Shown: positions 1 through 10,631 of the stretch, one piece after another
Position numbering within the stretch: the stretch's first letter is position 1
Layout: every line of letters begins with the position of its first letter
Origin: Craterostigma plantagineum
Taxonomy: Eukaryota; Streptophyta; Magnoliopsida; Lamiales; Linderniaceae
Direction: 5' to 3'
Assembly (NCBI GenBank): GCA_027422505.1
Contig: JAPQWV010000329.1
Location: 124,001 to 188,000, forward strand
Length of the DNA: 64,000 nt
Notes under the pieces: generated by a model
Told to the model about the DNA's origin: nothing
Databases searched by the model: none
What the model saw: the letters and a program-made list of their open reading frames with translations, nothing else
Translations under genes and position numbers: made by a program

Positions 1-1136
1 ATTCCCTGATGATTACATGTCGCATTTCGGTCCTAAAAATCAGGAAAGCTCCACTGAAGGCTAAACCCATTCACTCATCTATTTACATTCCATAGATAAT
101 TCGCAAAATAGGTGACCTTACAACATCTTTGGAATCAGAAATAAAAGCACATTCAGAAGAAAAGACAATTCTATTAAGCAAAATTTACACTCGAAAACTT
201 TCCTAACATGTACAAACCTTCGACTTCTCGTCCTCCACACGAATCCTCTACTTGTAAGTGCAACAAAACAACATAGAAAACTGCATTGTCTCAGACTAAT
301 TTCGTCTCACATGTGCCCGCAGACAAAGGCATGGGTACTAAGGAGATGAAGAAGATTAAGTCTGTTGAGCAAAGAAGACAACTATCCTCGATAAGAAGAA
401 GAGACCAGCCACAAATATCATTTCTCTTATTTTAAATTCATTTTCATTTTCAAAAGTGACTTCGTGTAATGTCGCAGGCCGTGTTTCCTTATTTTGTCCT
501 CGCCAATCTAAACACCGTTATGTCAACAATGGTGTACTTCAAGGTCCTCGTAACGATCAGTTCAAAAAACGTTTACACACCGCATAGCTCTCGTTCTAAA
601 GGTGTATCTCCCAAACACGATCAACAGACTCACAAAGTGAAGAGAAAGAAATACACCTCTTCTGCAAATGAGGACAAAAACAAGCCTAATAAGTTGTTAA
701 GTCAAAGGCAAATCTGATTGCAAAGTCCCTACTGCACCCATTAGGCAACAATTGTGTCTGGATTCTTAAGTCAGTCCTCAAACTATCTTAAAAAACTCAA
801 TATGACAACAAATACGTTGGATCCCTCACATGCGGTTAAAGATGGACCAGTCCTGTAACGAGTACCTAAGGTTACTTAATTTGTTTTGTAGATCCGTCAT
901 GTTTGATACTTATATTCAGGTTGCTCCTCACACATGACGGGAGATAAAGAGCTGTTGAGCAACTTTTCCGAGGGCTATCTCGGGAAAGTCTACTCAGAAA
1001 TGGTCAATCTACACCTAACAGGCGACCTCATTCATGAGAGACTTACAGTCTCATACGTTGAAGGCCTGAGCTACACTCTATTCAGCATTGGATGCTGCTG
1101 TGACAAAGGCTACAAAGTGAATTTCAAAACAAGCCA
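1..1136 (+). pseudogene. Copia-1 gag tail and protease remnant (Sirevirus-like)
   Basis: Degenerate Copia gag-protease, running off the left edge. Codons for DDYMSH near base 10, a lysine- and serine-rich linker around 469-717, and a protease block at 907-1136 (YSGCSSHMTG, then DLIHERLTVSYVEGLSYTLFSIG and DKGYKVNF) match the same stretches in reverse at 38969-39930, so the two are copies of one family. The catalytic aspartate of the DSG motif is tyrosine here (TAT at 913-915), so the protease is dead regardless of the stops and frameshifts. Coding similarity stops at about 1136 and resumes near 2938 after an insertion. The family assignment rests on the protease and integrase motifs; the gag part alone would not be diagnostic. 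Confidence 0.75.
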
Positions 1137-2937
1137 AAGTATAAAATATGCTTAAGAGGGGGGAGGGTGAATTAGGCTATAAACATTTTGGCTTGTTCTT
1201 CTTTGAAAAACACTTTTCTCTTTAAGAAGATATTGCAGAGTACGTTATTCCCTATCGATATTATATTCCTAACCCTTCAAAAACTGTTTCAAAGATATCG
1301 CGTAGTTTAAAACGTTTCAAAGATATTACCTGGTTATTTGAAAGCGTTCCGGGTTTGTCTCACAGGAAAGTAAATAGCAGAAAGTAAAGTGAGACATGAT
1401 TTTTATACAGGTTTGATCCCCAACTGCGGTTTAATCCTGTCCTTGGGGTTCGTTCTCCCCCAAGAGTTCCAATCAATCACTAAGTATTACCGGTTATGGT
1501 TACAAAATGATCGACCCTTACACAACCGAAGCACTATGGAAACTAGACCTCCACCTAGGCTGCCGCACGCCAAGTTTCGTCCTAGTAAACCTATTCCCGA
1601 CTAGACACAGCTTGCTATCGAAGAGCCACCGAATCCACCAATTTCGTCCTTCCACGTGCGCAAGACTCCCCTCGTGCTCCTTTGTGCACTCAATACGTCC
1701 GAAGACAAAACACGTACGAAGACAAGGGTTTTAGGGTTGGGTGGTACTAAAGATCGCTCATGGGTACAGATTTTGCAAATGTAAGCTCAACACAAACTAC
1801 GAATGAATCGCAAATCGACGCTCAATCACTCTAAGGAATTCATTTGCTTGTGTGTTCGTTCTTTTGTACCCTTCAACACGCGAATCGTTTATCTTCTATA
1901 TAGAGCCGAGATAGCTTCTACACGTCACAAGGAAAGTTAAAGCACAGAATATGCAAGAGAAAGATCAATAATCACATGCATTAACTCAAAGAATCATGCC
2001 AAGAATAAACTAATTAAGCTCAACGGTCATGCATGATTTCTTACCATATATTCCACAGACTTACTTTCCTTCCGTGGTAATCTCATCCGCTATCAGCATA
2101 TTCCATATATAGTTCCACTCAGCATATTATCAATAGTAAGCTCAATCAACTTATTTCTTTCCCAAAATATGACAGCCAATTCGCACAAGGAAAGATTTGA
2201 TCTACTGAGTATAATGTAAAGACAGACTTTTCATGTATGGTGATCATCCGATTTCAGTACATTCCATAAATTGACTCAATCAAAATCTTACCACATATAA
2301 GCCTAATCAATTAATAACTTTCCAAAATATAAATCCTAAGTCGCTCAAGGAAAGAAGGATCATTGATTCACTGATTTTTAAAGTCAATTAAGATTGCACT
2401 CAACGGATATCTCATGATATTCGTTCCTACAATAACTCAGGCACACGTACAGCTCAAACAAAATATCTTTTCCAAATAAAACATACAGTCATTCATATCC
2501 GGGTGATCACAGTGATATTCTTTCCTTAAATAACTCATTCGCGTTTTCAACTCAATCAGAATATCCTTTCCATATAGAACACACAGTCATTCCTATCCGG
2601 GTGATCACATTGATATTCTTTCCTAAAATAACTCAATCTCCCAGACAGTGCACATATCACTCAACATAATATATTTTCCATATATAGCACACAATGAGAT
2701 TTCGTTCATACGAAACTCTCATAACCAGGTGATCACATCAATATTCCAGTTAAGCACAAGATTACACAAATTCTTCTTAACAATTTAATGACATTTAAGC
2801 GCTTAATCGAATATTTTACATACTTAAACATCATAGATTATACATATCAAGTTTTCTAAGTTGCCCCCATAATACATAATTAGTTGGAGTAATCAAAACT
2901 CTCGTAATCATTTGGACCAAAAAGGTCCACACAAACA
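1137..2937 (-). repeat. Non-coding repeat R, copy 1, inserted in Copia-1
   Basis: About 1.8 kb with no credible ORF splits the Copia-1 protease frame between KVNFKTSQ and CSVTDDKGRK. The reverse complement of 1960-2930 resembles 60186-60834: both start near a GACCTTTTTGGTCC block and share CTTTCCTTGTG and GTGCTATATATGGAAA. One end has a purine run (AAGAGGGGGGAGGGTGAATT, 1154-1173). TG at 1149 and CA near 2935 would fit an LTR, but I found no convincing target duplication and no coding, so it may be a solo LTR, a large non-autonomous LTR derivative or another repeat. Ends are approximate to tens of bases. Confidence 0.5.
2060..2750. repeat. Degenerate ~100-bp tandem repeats inside repeat R
   Basis: Several imperfect units carry the recurring blocks GGTGATCAC, GATATTCTTTCC and ACTCAATC. 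The clearest pair lies around 2480-2545 and 2585-2650 and shares the block TATCCGGGTGATCACA followed by ATTCTTTCCT. Other, weaker units lie near 2240 and 2730. No coding is seen. Confidence 0.5.
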
Positions 2938-4348
2938 CATGTAGCGTCACCGATGACAAGGGAAGAAAACTGCTCATTAGCCACAGAAAGACGAATGTCT
3001 ACTCCATTTAGGATGGCAATGGGGTGGGGCGTGGCGGGGGCGGGGATATAATCCCCGTCCCCGTCCCCGCAATGCATTCGGGGACGAAATCGTCCCCGTC
3101 CCCGTCCCCGCGGGGATCTCGCGGGGCGGGGATTCCCCACGGGGATTCTCCTCCCCTTAATTAAAAAAAATATTTTTAATATAATATATAAATTTGAATA
3201 TATTTTGTTATAAATATTATATAAATTATAATCTTGTATATTATTTGCTTTAATTTAATATTATTTAATCTATATTTGATATTATTTTACTATTATTTAA
3301 ATTATAATTTAATATTATATATTATAATATATAAAGGGGGTTCGGGAACGGGGAGGGGAACGGGCGGGGACCCCCACGGGGAAAAATCATTCCCCGTCCC
3401 CACCCTGCGGGGATAAAATCTCGGGGATTTCCATGGGGACGGGGAATTCTCACCCCACTGCCAACCCTAACTCCATTGACCTAAAGACCATTCGACCGAT
3501 GTGTCTCATCTCCCGAGCCTCCCTATATCAGAATGACCTTTGCATTTGCGACTCTCTCATCTCCATTTCAAAGAGCTCAACAAACTAAGATAAAAAATTT
3601 GGTCAATGGACTTCCCTCGTTTAGGCATGTATGCTCGGCGTGTGAAATCAAAAAGGTAAGAAAAGCATCTCACCGCACCAAACACATTGCTTCAACCTCC
3701 AAACCTCTAGAACTCATTCACATGGACCTGTGTGGACCTATGCGCACTAAGACCATCAACGGGCACAGATATGTGTTGGTAATCGTGGATGATTTCTCGC
3801 GCTACACGTGGACCAAATTTCTCAGAACCAAGGGCGAAACACCAGGTCTCATCATTGTGTTCATCAAAACTGCACAAAACCTCTACCAACTAAGTGTCCA
3901 AATCAGAACTGACAAGGGGACGAAATTCTAAAACAAACAGCTCACCGACTTCTATTCGTCGCTTGGAATCACCCAATAGTTCTCAGCAGCGAAGACACCC
4001 CAGCAAAATGCAGTGGCCGAATACAAAATAGGACCTTAGTCGAAGCAACTAGCACACTCCTCATTCACTATGGATTGCCCCACTTCTTATGGGCTGAAGC
4101 ACTAAATATGGTTTGGTTCACTCAGAATCGTGCTTCACTTCACAAGAGGTTCAACAGAAATCCCTACAGTTGATGAATCGCAGAGTGCCAGACGTCTCCT
4201 TCCTTAGTGTTTTCGGATACAAGTGCTATATGGCCAACGATCGTGAAGATATGGGCAAAGTTGACCAAAAAGGGTTCGAAGGGATACTAGTGGGATACTC
4301 GACGACCTCCAAAGCCTAGAGTATACCTCAAAGAGAAAAGATCAGTCA
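2938..4348 (+). pseudogene. Copia-1 GAG-pre-integrase and integrase remnant
   Basis: The frame resumes with CSVTDDKGRK and NVYSIDLKTI, is cut by MITE-1 (3009-3469), and continues with PKDHSTDVSHL and the zinc-binding region around CSACEIKKVRKASHR. The integrase core follows (IHMDLCGPMRT with the first Asp, IVDDFSRYTW, RTDKGTKF with the second Asp, then a region ending NAVAEYK with the Glu), interrupted by stops after GTKF and at GITQ. The block at 4113-4319 (NRRVPDVSFLSVFGYKCYMAND, GILVGYSTTSKA) is the usual post-integrase Copia segment. Similarity to Copia-2 (25690-26614) ends at about 4348, exactly where the Copia-2 3' LTR begins. RT and RNase H are missing. Confidence 0.85.
3009..3469. mobile_element. 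MITE-1, GC-rich hAT-like non-autonomous element
   Basis: A 461-bp element flanked by perfect 8-bp duplications ACTCCATT (3001-3008 and 3470-3477). Termini are imperfect inverted repeats: TAGGATGGCAATGGGGTGG at the left, and TAGGGTTGGCAGTGGGGTG when the right end is read on -. Subterminal parts are runs of GGGGACGGGGA/TCCCCGTCCCC (3020-3155 and 3340-3450) around an AT-rich core. An 8-bp duplication is characteristic of the hAT superfamily; no transposase is present. It interrupts the Copia-1 GAG-pre-integrase codons, so it is younger than Copia-1. Confidence 0.85.
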
Positions 4349-4638
4349 TGGTCCTTATATTAGCAAACAAAGATCAAAAGAAAGACTTATATGCATAAAA
4401 CGTGAAGAACACCTTGAGTGTGTGTTAGTGTGCGTATTTCTAAGGAAAAGTACAAGGTGGCTTACTTTGGGTCACCTTAGGGTATGTTTGGGCTTTACAT
4501 ACCACAAGTAATTGGTGTAGTGAAGCCCAGTCACCTAACTCGTACAAGATATCATATGTCTCATCAAACTATAAATAACCCACTAAATACAAAATAAACC
4601 CAGGACGAACTAGAGGACACTATATTTAATTCCTAACA
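4349..4638 (-). repeat. Putative 3' LTR of Copia-2
   Basis: On - the segment begins TGTTAGGAATTAAATATAG at 4638, directly after a purine tract CTAAGGGGGGAT, and ends with CA at 4349 where Copia-1 similarity breaks off. It is only 290 bp, short for a Sirevirus LTR, so it may be internally deleted. A TTATTTATAG TATA-like stretch is present. No second LTR remains for comparison. Its insertion point lies in Copia-1, a copy of the same family. Confidence 0.55.
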
Positions 4639-4640
4639 AT

Positions 4641-6399
4641 CCCCCCTTAGTGTCCTCTTCATCTTGTTGGCGTCTTCTGTGGCTTCTTTTTCTTGGGTTT
4701 GACCAGCATATAAGGAGGAGCCCTAGGATGAATTCATATGACCGCAGCCTTCTACGAAAGGATATTCTGGCAGAGATGGTGTCGATTAGGCTATGGTACT
4801 TCTCTTGGACTTCACATTCTTCGAACTTTAACTCCTCGATGATTCTTCTCAACTCGTCTCGTATAATGAGGAGGGTTCCATCGCAGAACTAGGGAATCTC
4901 TGAAGTCCTCATGAGCCTCTTTTCTCTCTTATAGTTTACGTAGACCACAGAGGGATCTTCTCCTACAAAGATCTGGCCGTCACCGTAGCAGTCTGATGCG
5001 GGGAGTTCAAAGGATGGCTTCGTAAGATTCACCTTTTCAGGTTGCTCTCCAGTGCAGTTGGAGGTCATGGCTTGCATTGAATTTGATTTGGCGCAGCATG
5101 AACCTTTTCAAAACGGCCTAACCCAACCTGAGCTCTGGAGTCTTAAGTGCTCCAAGCATTCTGAAGTCTCGCACTATCTGTTCAATATCCTCACCTCTGA
5201 TGTAGGCGAGGTCTGCTTCATTCAGTTCTTCGCACGTTTCATCTCTCCGTACCATGTCGATGGGAATGTCTATGTCTGCAAATTGCACCTTTCGAACTCC
5301 CAGATTTCTCTGATTTTGGGTCTCTTCGCCTCTTCTCTTCTGAGAGTATCCACATCACCTTTTATTCCTTTGAGCATCCGAATTCGGCGAAGAGACGGCA
5401 GGTACTGAACGACTTTTGGTCTTGGAGATGAGTTAGACCTCTAAGCTCAAGCTCGTCCATCTTCTTGATTCTATCCTCCTTCCTTCAGATTCACCTTCGA
5501 ATCTCTTCTTGAAATGGCAATCACTTTGGCACTTTCCCATGGCAATTTCAGATCTTCTCCTATTTTTGACTTTGATGGTGGGCATTCCTCATCAACGACG
5601 GTGTGTTGGAGCAGCTTGGGAAGTTATGGTTTAGCTTCGTAGTCTTCATCTTCCTCGAGTTAGACGTTGACAATCAGCTCCGGGCTTATGTTTGCCTTCA
5701 TCAGAAAGATATGGCATTTTCCATTAAGCCTATGGCCATGTCCGGATCCATCGGCTTTGTTAGCCAATCTTCGTTGAAATGAATTTTTCCACGGCATCGT
5801 GTGGATTGTACAGTTCTTCAGTTTGTGGGATTGGATTATCTGCCTGAAGTGATAGGATGGGAGATGATAGAGAAATCGAAGGGCATATTTGGCTTGTGGG
5901 ATAGATGGGAGATAATAGAGAAATGGAAGGGCTTTTTTGGCTTGTGGGATGGATGGGAGATGATAGAGAAACAGAAGGGCTTCTTTGGCTTGTGGGATGA
6001 GGAAGTTAAAGGCTCATAGCTGGTGAGGAGGGCTGTTGGGTTGTTTTGGTAGTAGTTCGGTAGGTCTTTTAGTTTGGGTAGTGTTTTGATGACGGTTGTT
6101 GTCTGCTACTGTTGAGGGTGAGGCTCCTTGTCTTGCGTCTTCTCCCCCTCGGGATGGCCCTCATCCTCTGGGTCGTCACGTGGTTGATGGGACGTCAGGG
6201 CGTCGCCTGAACATGTGAACTGAACCTCAAGCTGTCTAAGAACCTCTTGTTCTCGTGCGCTGAGACTTGGTGCTGCGCAAAGTCAGGCTAGTAGGATGTC
6301 GATTAGTTCTTTTATTGGTACACCACACGGGGCATCGTCTGTGTCAGCGGACGGATCAGGTGCATCAGTTTCTTTTTCGTTGACAGGGGCTTTGTCTTT
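4641..6399 (-). pseudogene. Distal half of Copia-2 env-like ORF
   Basis: Continues on - the frame cut by Copia-3: the right flank (…LYDALGTSTRKK) joins DKAPVNEKETDAPDPSAD at 6399. It then holds an acidic, proline-rich stretch, the 16-residue repeats at 5859-6002, a block around 5240 (FADIDIPIDMVRRDETCEEL) and a likely coiled coil near 4790-4890 (RDELRRIIEELKFEECEVQEK). Several stops and frameshifts interrupt it. It ends just before the purine tract and 3' LTR. Position between pol and 3' LTR and the C-terminal coiled coil fit the env-like gene described for Sireviruses; no receptor or fusion function can be read from the sequence. Confidence 0.5.
5859..6002. repeat. Three tandem 48-bp units
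   Basis: Units at 5859-5906, 5907-5954 and 5955-6002, each starting GGGAGATRATAGAGAAA and ending TTGGCTTGTGGGATRRAT or similar. The length is a multiple of three and on - each encodes a 16-residue repeat (HKPKKPF.FSIISHP type) inside the env-like frame, so the expansion probably arose in a coding context. Confidence 0.9.
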
Positions 6400-8857
6400 T
6401 GTTGGGTTTACCCGTTGTCTCCCAAAGACACCACATCCCCGGGTACGGTGCGGGACAAAAATTTTCCGGGTTCCCCGATTGCCCTCGTTGCTCGGATCAG
6501 ATTAGTAACACATAGATACGTAATAGGGCTGGTCCAACCCGTAGAGAATTACCGGTTGAAGTGAGTGACAGCTCCTCGTCCTTTTGTTCAGAACTTCGTC
6601 GATGGTGGTGGATGGCACTAGATCGTCACGCCGACCTCGCATTGTACCACGGGATCAGTTCTCTAAAGATGACTAGAGAGAACAGAGCCGTCGCGTGGGA
6701 GAAAAGTGTGTGCTTCGTTGTGTGTTTTTTGTGCCTTGTGTTGGACGAAATTTATCTTATGGAGCACGAAAATTTTCTTCTAATATACGAAATAGGGCTG
6801 CCCTATTTATACTAAGCTACGATCGAAAATCCCAAGAATATCTCAAAGGTTCGAATTTTACTCCTTAAGTGGAGAGATTCTTTTGCCATATTTTACTCTC
6901 TTTTGAATTCCAAATCCAAACTTGAGGAAACTTGCTATTATTAGAAACCAACTTAAATAGCAAGTCAAACTAAGTATTTTAAATATAATATAAAATTCAA
7001 AACTTAATCCTAGATTAATTTCGAAATAAATAATATTCCAAATATATTATTTCTATATTTATGTTTAATTTTCGAAATTACTTCCCAATGTATAATTCAA
7101 AAATCAGCTTAGGGTTAAATTCAAATTTTACCCTCATTCCTTTTAAGCGCTTGGCGAAGCCCAAGTCTTAAATGTTAGTTTCGTACGAAGTCCGACTCCA
7201 TTAAATAGCCCTAGGCCCACTAAGGCGCAGCCCAACGGCCCAAGGCCCGTCAAGGCCCAAAACACTTTTTCTCCTTATCATTACACGTTGATGTTCCTTT
7301 TTAAGCCTTACTCTCTAGGTTCGACTCAATCGGCAAAGGAGGAATCCCAGAGTCCGGTAGTTACTAGAGCAGGCAATATTACCCGCGGCCCGCCCCGCCC
7401 CGCCAAAAGGGCGGGGCGGGCTCCGATTTCCTGGCGGGCCTAAAAAGCCAGCCCCGCACGGGCCGCGGGCTTCGACGAGGCGGGGCGGGGCGGGCCGGCC
7501 CGCCAATAATAAATATTATTTATTAGTTGATAAATATATATATTTATATATAAATTATATAATAATTTATATTTTTTTGGTAAGATTTTATAATTTGTAA
7601 AATTAAAAGATAAATTAATTAATATTTTATGAAGTTGAAATATATTAAATATATTTATTTATTTATTTTTTGATTTTACGCGGGCTAAGCCCGCCGGCCC
7701 GCGGCCCGCCAATGGGCGGGCGCGGGCCTAGTTTTCTTAAGCCCGCCCCGCCCCGCCAGTGGGCGGGCTCAGTTCGGCAATATAAAAATAAATAACAATT
7801 AGACTAGACCGTTCCCATGTAGTATAATAGAAGTGGTTTGTTTAGTAATGGGCGGCAGGCTACGGGCCGACCCGCCCCGCCGGCCCATTTTGAAAGGTCT
7901 AATAGTTACCTAGCCAGTCCCGGAGTACCGGACTGTAACCCGATTTGAGTGCGAACTTCGACCCAGTCTATATTTCAGAACCTCACTATAGATTATAGTA
8001 CTACGTATAAAACCCTTCAGCTGTGTCCCAATCGAGTGAAACTCATGGTCTATGTCAAACTCATTGAACTCGATACCTTGATAAAATGGAGACAAGGCAA
8101 ATTACCAAACTACACTCCATGTCTAACATGAGTTAGTTCAATACCTTGGCCAAGGATTTCATAATTTCCCATCGCCGTCCTCATATGACACTTATCTCGA
8201 TTACTTGCGTGTGAATCTGTACTCAGCGGTCTAAGCCCGGCAATCACAAATCGTCATCAAGATCGCATCTGGCCCGCTGACCCATGCAAGAGCAAATCGG
8301 GTCGAGGGGAACCAGTGACAGTCGACACTTCGAAGTCAACTCCGTCAAAGCCCCTTTCAGTCTAAGGTTCACGTACACTACTATATCATTGTCGTTGGTC
8401 ATTGACACTCCTTGAGTAATAAGCCATGTTCCACCGTACGACCCATGAGTCAGTGTCCATGAAACAATTCAATCCATTGATTCGACTCGTATCACAAGTC
8501 ATGACCTCCACTTCCAAGCGGGATATCGGCACACGATAGGTCATCGACAAATAAGCCTTGATCCATTATCCAGCACCCAACTGGAGCCTCAGGTTTACGG
8601 ACTTTTAATGTTCGAGATTAAGAGTCCACTGGTGCCTTCCTCTCTCATGCCCATCTAGAATAGTGACTCAACTCGAAATATTTGGATTTGTTCATTTATT
8701 GCTTTACAGGATGCTAAGTAAAAAACTCATATATCAATAAACGAACATTGCCTTCCCATAAACAAACGAAAATATTTTATTACACAATAAGTCGAATGAT
8801 AAGCTAATGCCCTATACAAACTAATCCCCGTACAATTTCGACGGCATATTCGTAACA
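6400..8857 (-). repeat. 3' LTR of Copia-3 (contains MITE-2)
   Basis: Matches 19609-21403 along its length: both share a block starting GACAAAAATTTTCCGG, the CCCCGATTGCCCTCGTTGCT block, the ACTATAGATTATAGTACTACG-like stretch and the end CATATTC[GC]TAACA. It is longer by the 537-bp MITE at 7366-7902. Other differences between the two LTRs are frequent, so the element is not recent. Confidence 0.9.
7366..7902. mobile_element. MITE-2, GC-rich hAT-like insertion in the LTR
   Basis: A 537-bp insertion flanked by TAGTTACT (7358-7365) and TAGTTACC (7903-7910), a 7-of-8 match. It has the same architecture as MITE-1: GC-rich arms made of GGGCGGG/CCCGCCC runs (7382-7505, 7680-7770, 7850-7885) around an AT-rich core (7508-7675). 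The paired LTR lacks it near 20529. Its termini (AGAGC… and …GGTCTAA) show little inverted similarity, so hAT membership rests on the 8-bp duplication and the arms. The arm sequence differs from MITE-1, so it is a different subfamily. Confidence 0.75.
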
Positions 8858-9003
8858 ATCTCTCAGTTGCACTCAATGTCAAGCGCTGCAGTATCTAATA
8901 CCCATCTTTTCAAGATGTTTTGCCAGCATTGTCTATGATAGAGGCTTAGTGAATGGGTCGGCCACGTTTTCCGCATTCGCAATCTTCTGCACGGCTATGT
9001 AGC
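8858..9003 (-). pseudogene. C-terminal end of Copia-3 RNase H/pol
   Basis: On - it reads IAVQKIANAENVADPFTKPLS, a stop, then MLAKHLEKMGIRY, the conserved end of Copia polyproteins (ADPFTKPL). It joins directly to GFIENGY at 16421 once Athila-1 and one GTAGC copy are removed. A stop codon in CLS-T and the ones after IRYCSA end the frame close to the 3' LTR. Confidence 0.85.
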
Positions 9004-9189
9004 TGATAAACGTATTTCAATGCATTTATCGTAGTATTTAATTGGGATGTAATAGAACTCTAGCAATCATTTTATGCGTTTATTCGCCATATTTACACTT
9101 ATTTTTATATTGAAGGAGTTTAGGACGTGTTTCGGGCAAAAATGAGCGAAAACGGGGCAAAACGGCGCGAAGACAGTGAAAACTGGTGA

Positions 9190-9475
9190 AGGTCACGGCC
9201 GTGGCACATAGTGCAGCAGAGGCTAATCAAGAAGACAGTCACGGCCGTGACGCGCAATGCACTTGGCCGTGACAATTGGCAGAGAGTTGGATCGAAGATG
9301 GTCACGGCCATGACGAGCAATGCACTTGGCCGTGACACTTGGCAGAGAGTTGGATCGAAGATGGTCACGGCCGTGACGAGCAATGCACTTGGCCGTGACA
9401 CTTGGCAGAGAGTTGAGCGATTTGAGTCGGTGATGGTCACGGCCGTGATGACCCATGTCCCAGCCCGTGACCGTT
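9190..9475. repeat. 63-bp tandem units with TCACGGCCGTGA palindrome
   Basis: Units start at about 9286, 9349 and 9412 (period 63) with degenerate units on both sides. Each holds a 12-bp perfect palindrome TCACGGCCGTGA and, about 20 bases on, TTGGCCGTGAC. Together they make GTCACGGCC…GGCCGTGAC arms 36 bp end to end. The array lies just upstream of the TATA box, where LTR enhancers usually sit. The same array occurs at 15215-15510 and, more diverged, at 55940-56230. Confidence 0.9.
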
Positions 9476-9484
9476 ATGAAAATT

Positions 9485-9496
9485 CCTATAAAAGCC
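9485..9496 (+). promoter_or_regulatory. Athila LTR TATA box
   Basis: CCTATAAAAG right after the palindrome array; the same motif sits at the equivalent place in the 3' LTR (about 15515). The Athila-2 LTR has TATAAGAGCCC near 56263. The role is inferred from position only. Confidence 0.55.
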
Positions 9497-10448
9497 CAAA
9501 TTCGACTCAGAAAAAGGGATTCTTACCAGATATTAACCTAAATTCTCCAGAGACGAAAGAAGAGCCAAAAGAATGCCGAATTATGTCCCGGCACGCAAGA
9601 GACGGATGAACGATGCAATCACGCCCAATTGATCAAAGAACGAAGATTCATCACGCTAGTACCAATAATTCGCCAGTATTCAAGATCACGAGTCTTCCTT
9701 CTCTGTTCTCTCTTTCTTTTGTTGTTTTCTCGTCTTTTATGAGTAGCAAAATTTCATATGTGTTTGGGATTAGATGAACGCGAGGTTATTTTGTAATGAA
9801 GAAATATGTTATCGTGACTCGTGTTTATGACTATTTATCAATCTATGAAATTGTTTCGTCGCTTTAATATGTCTATGTGTTAAAGTGATCGTGTGGAAAA
9901 TCGTTTAGGGCGACAGCTAAACAACGATTAGGCCGTTCGTAGAAGATAGGATTCGAGTATAGGGCGAAAGTAAATAATCGATCCTCGCGATTAGTAATTA
10001 CTGAACTTTAGATCCCCGCGAGCGTTTAGGGCGACAGCAAATCCGTTAGCCAGAAGGAAATTACTGCAATCTAGTCAGAATCACGTAGGAACGATAATTT
10101 ACTGTCTTAGGAAATATACCTTGCGGGATTCGAATCCAAGCACATCTTTATTATCTGAAAGCTTCTTACCAGTTTTAGGCGTGTTCTGTCGATCTCTAGT
10201 TGACTTAGGAGTAATCTGTTAGAATAGTCCAAAAAAAATTCTGCTTATTTTGCTTAGGCTAGATATCGAGTCGATAGGTTAATACTAGTACTTAGTTTAT
10301 TCCTTGTGTTCGATACTCGTTTACTCACTTTACTGCACTACAAACGATAGGTCCACTGCCTATCACACGTCGGTGATAGTAATTAGGTATACGTTTTATT
10401 TTATCACTTGTCGCACTTGCACATTACACCACGTGTCGATCAAGTTTT

Positions 10449-10466
10449 TGGCGCCGTTGCCGGGGA
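10449..10466 (+). promoter_or_regulatory. Athila primer-binding site
   Basis: TGGCGCCGTTGCCGGGGA lies six bases after the 5' LTR. This sequence is the usual primer-binding site of plant Athila/Tat elements (complementary to a tRNA 3' end, commonly given as tRNA-Asp). Confidence 0.85.
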
Positions 10467-10631
10467 ATAAATTGATATTAGGAACACCGTAGTTCGGTAC
10501 TTTAGCCACTTTACTTGACGTTTTTCTTAGTTTTAGTTTTGTCGTTTCTATTTGCGTTACTCGTGTTATTTGCGTTATTCGTTTCCGTACATCACTATTA
10601 GTCTCGTGTTATTATTCGTTACTCGTGTTAT

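Larger units (their letters stand above)
9004..10442 (+). repeat. 5' LTR of Athila-1
   Basis: 1,439 bp with TG/CA ends. It contains the 63-bp tandem units at 9190-9475, then CCTATAAAAGC (about 9485-9496), a good TATA box placing transcription start near 9515-9525. The rest has no ORF of interest. Confidence 0.95.

Noticed and set aside
2880..3140. 86-codon ORF on - across the MITE edge
   Set aside because: Runs through the GC-rich MITE arm and over Copia-1 codons on the opposite strand.
9190..9475. Regular palindromic repeats as a CRISPR-like array
   Set aside because: Plant LTR context, spacers are also repeated, no cas genes.
9211..9609. Open frames on both strands across the Athila LTR repeats
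   Set aside because: Generated by a 63-bp unit (a multiple of three) that lacks stops; located in an LTR upstream of the TATA box, no domain.
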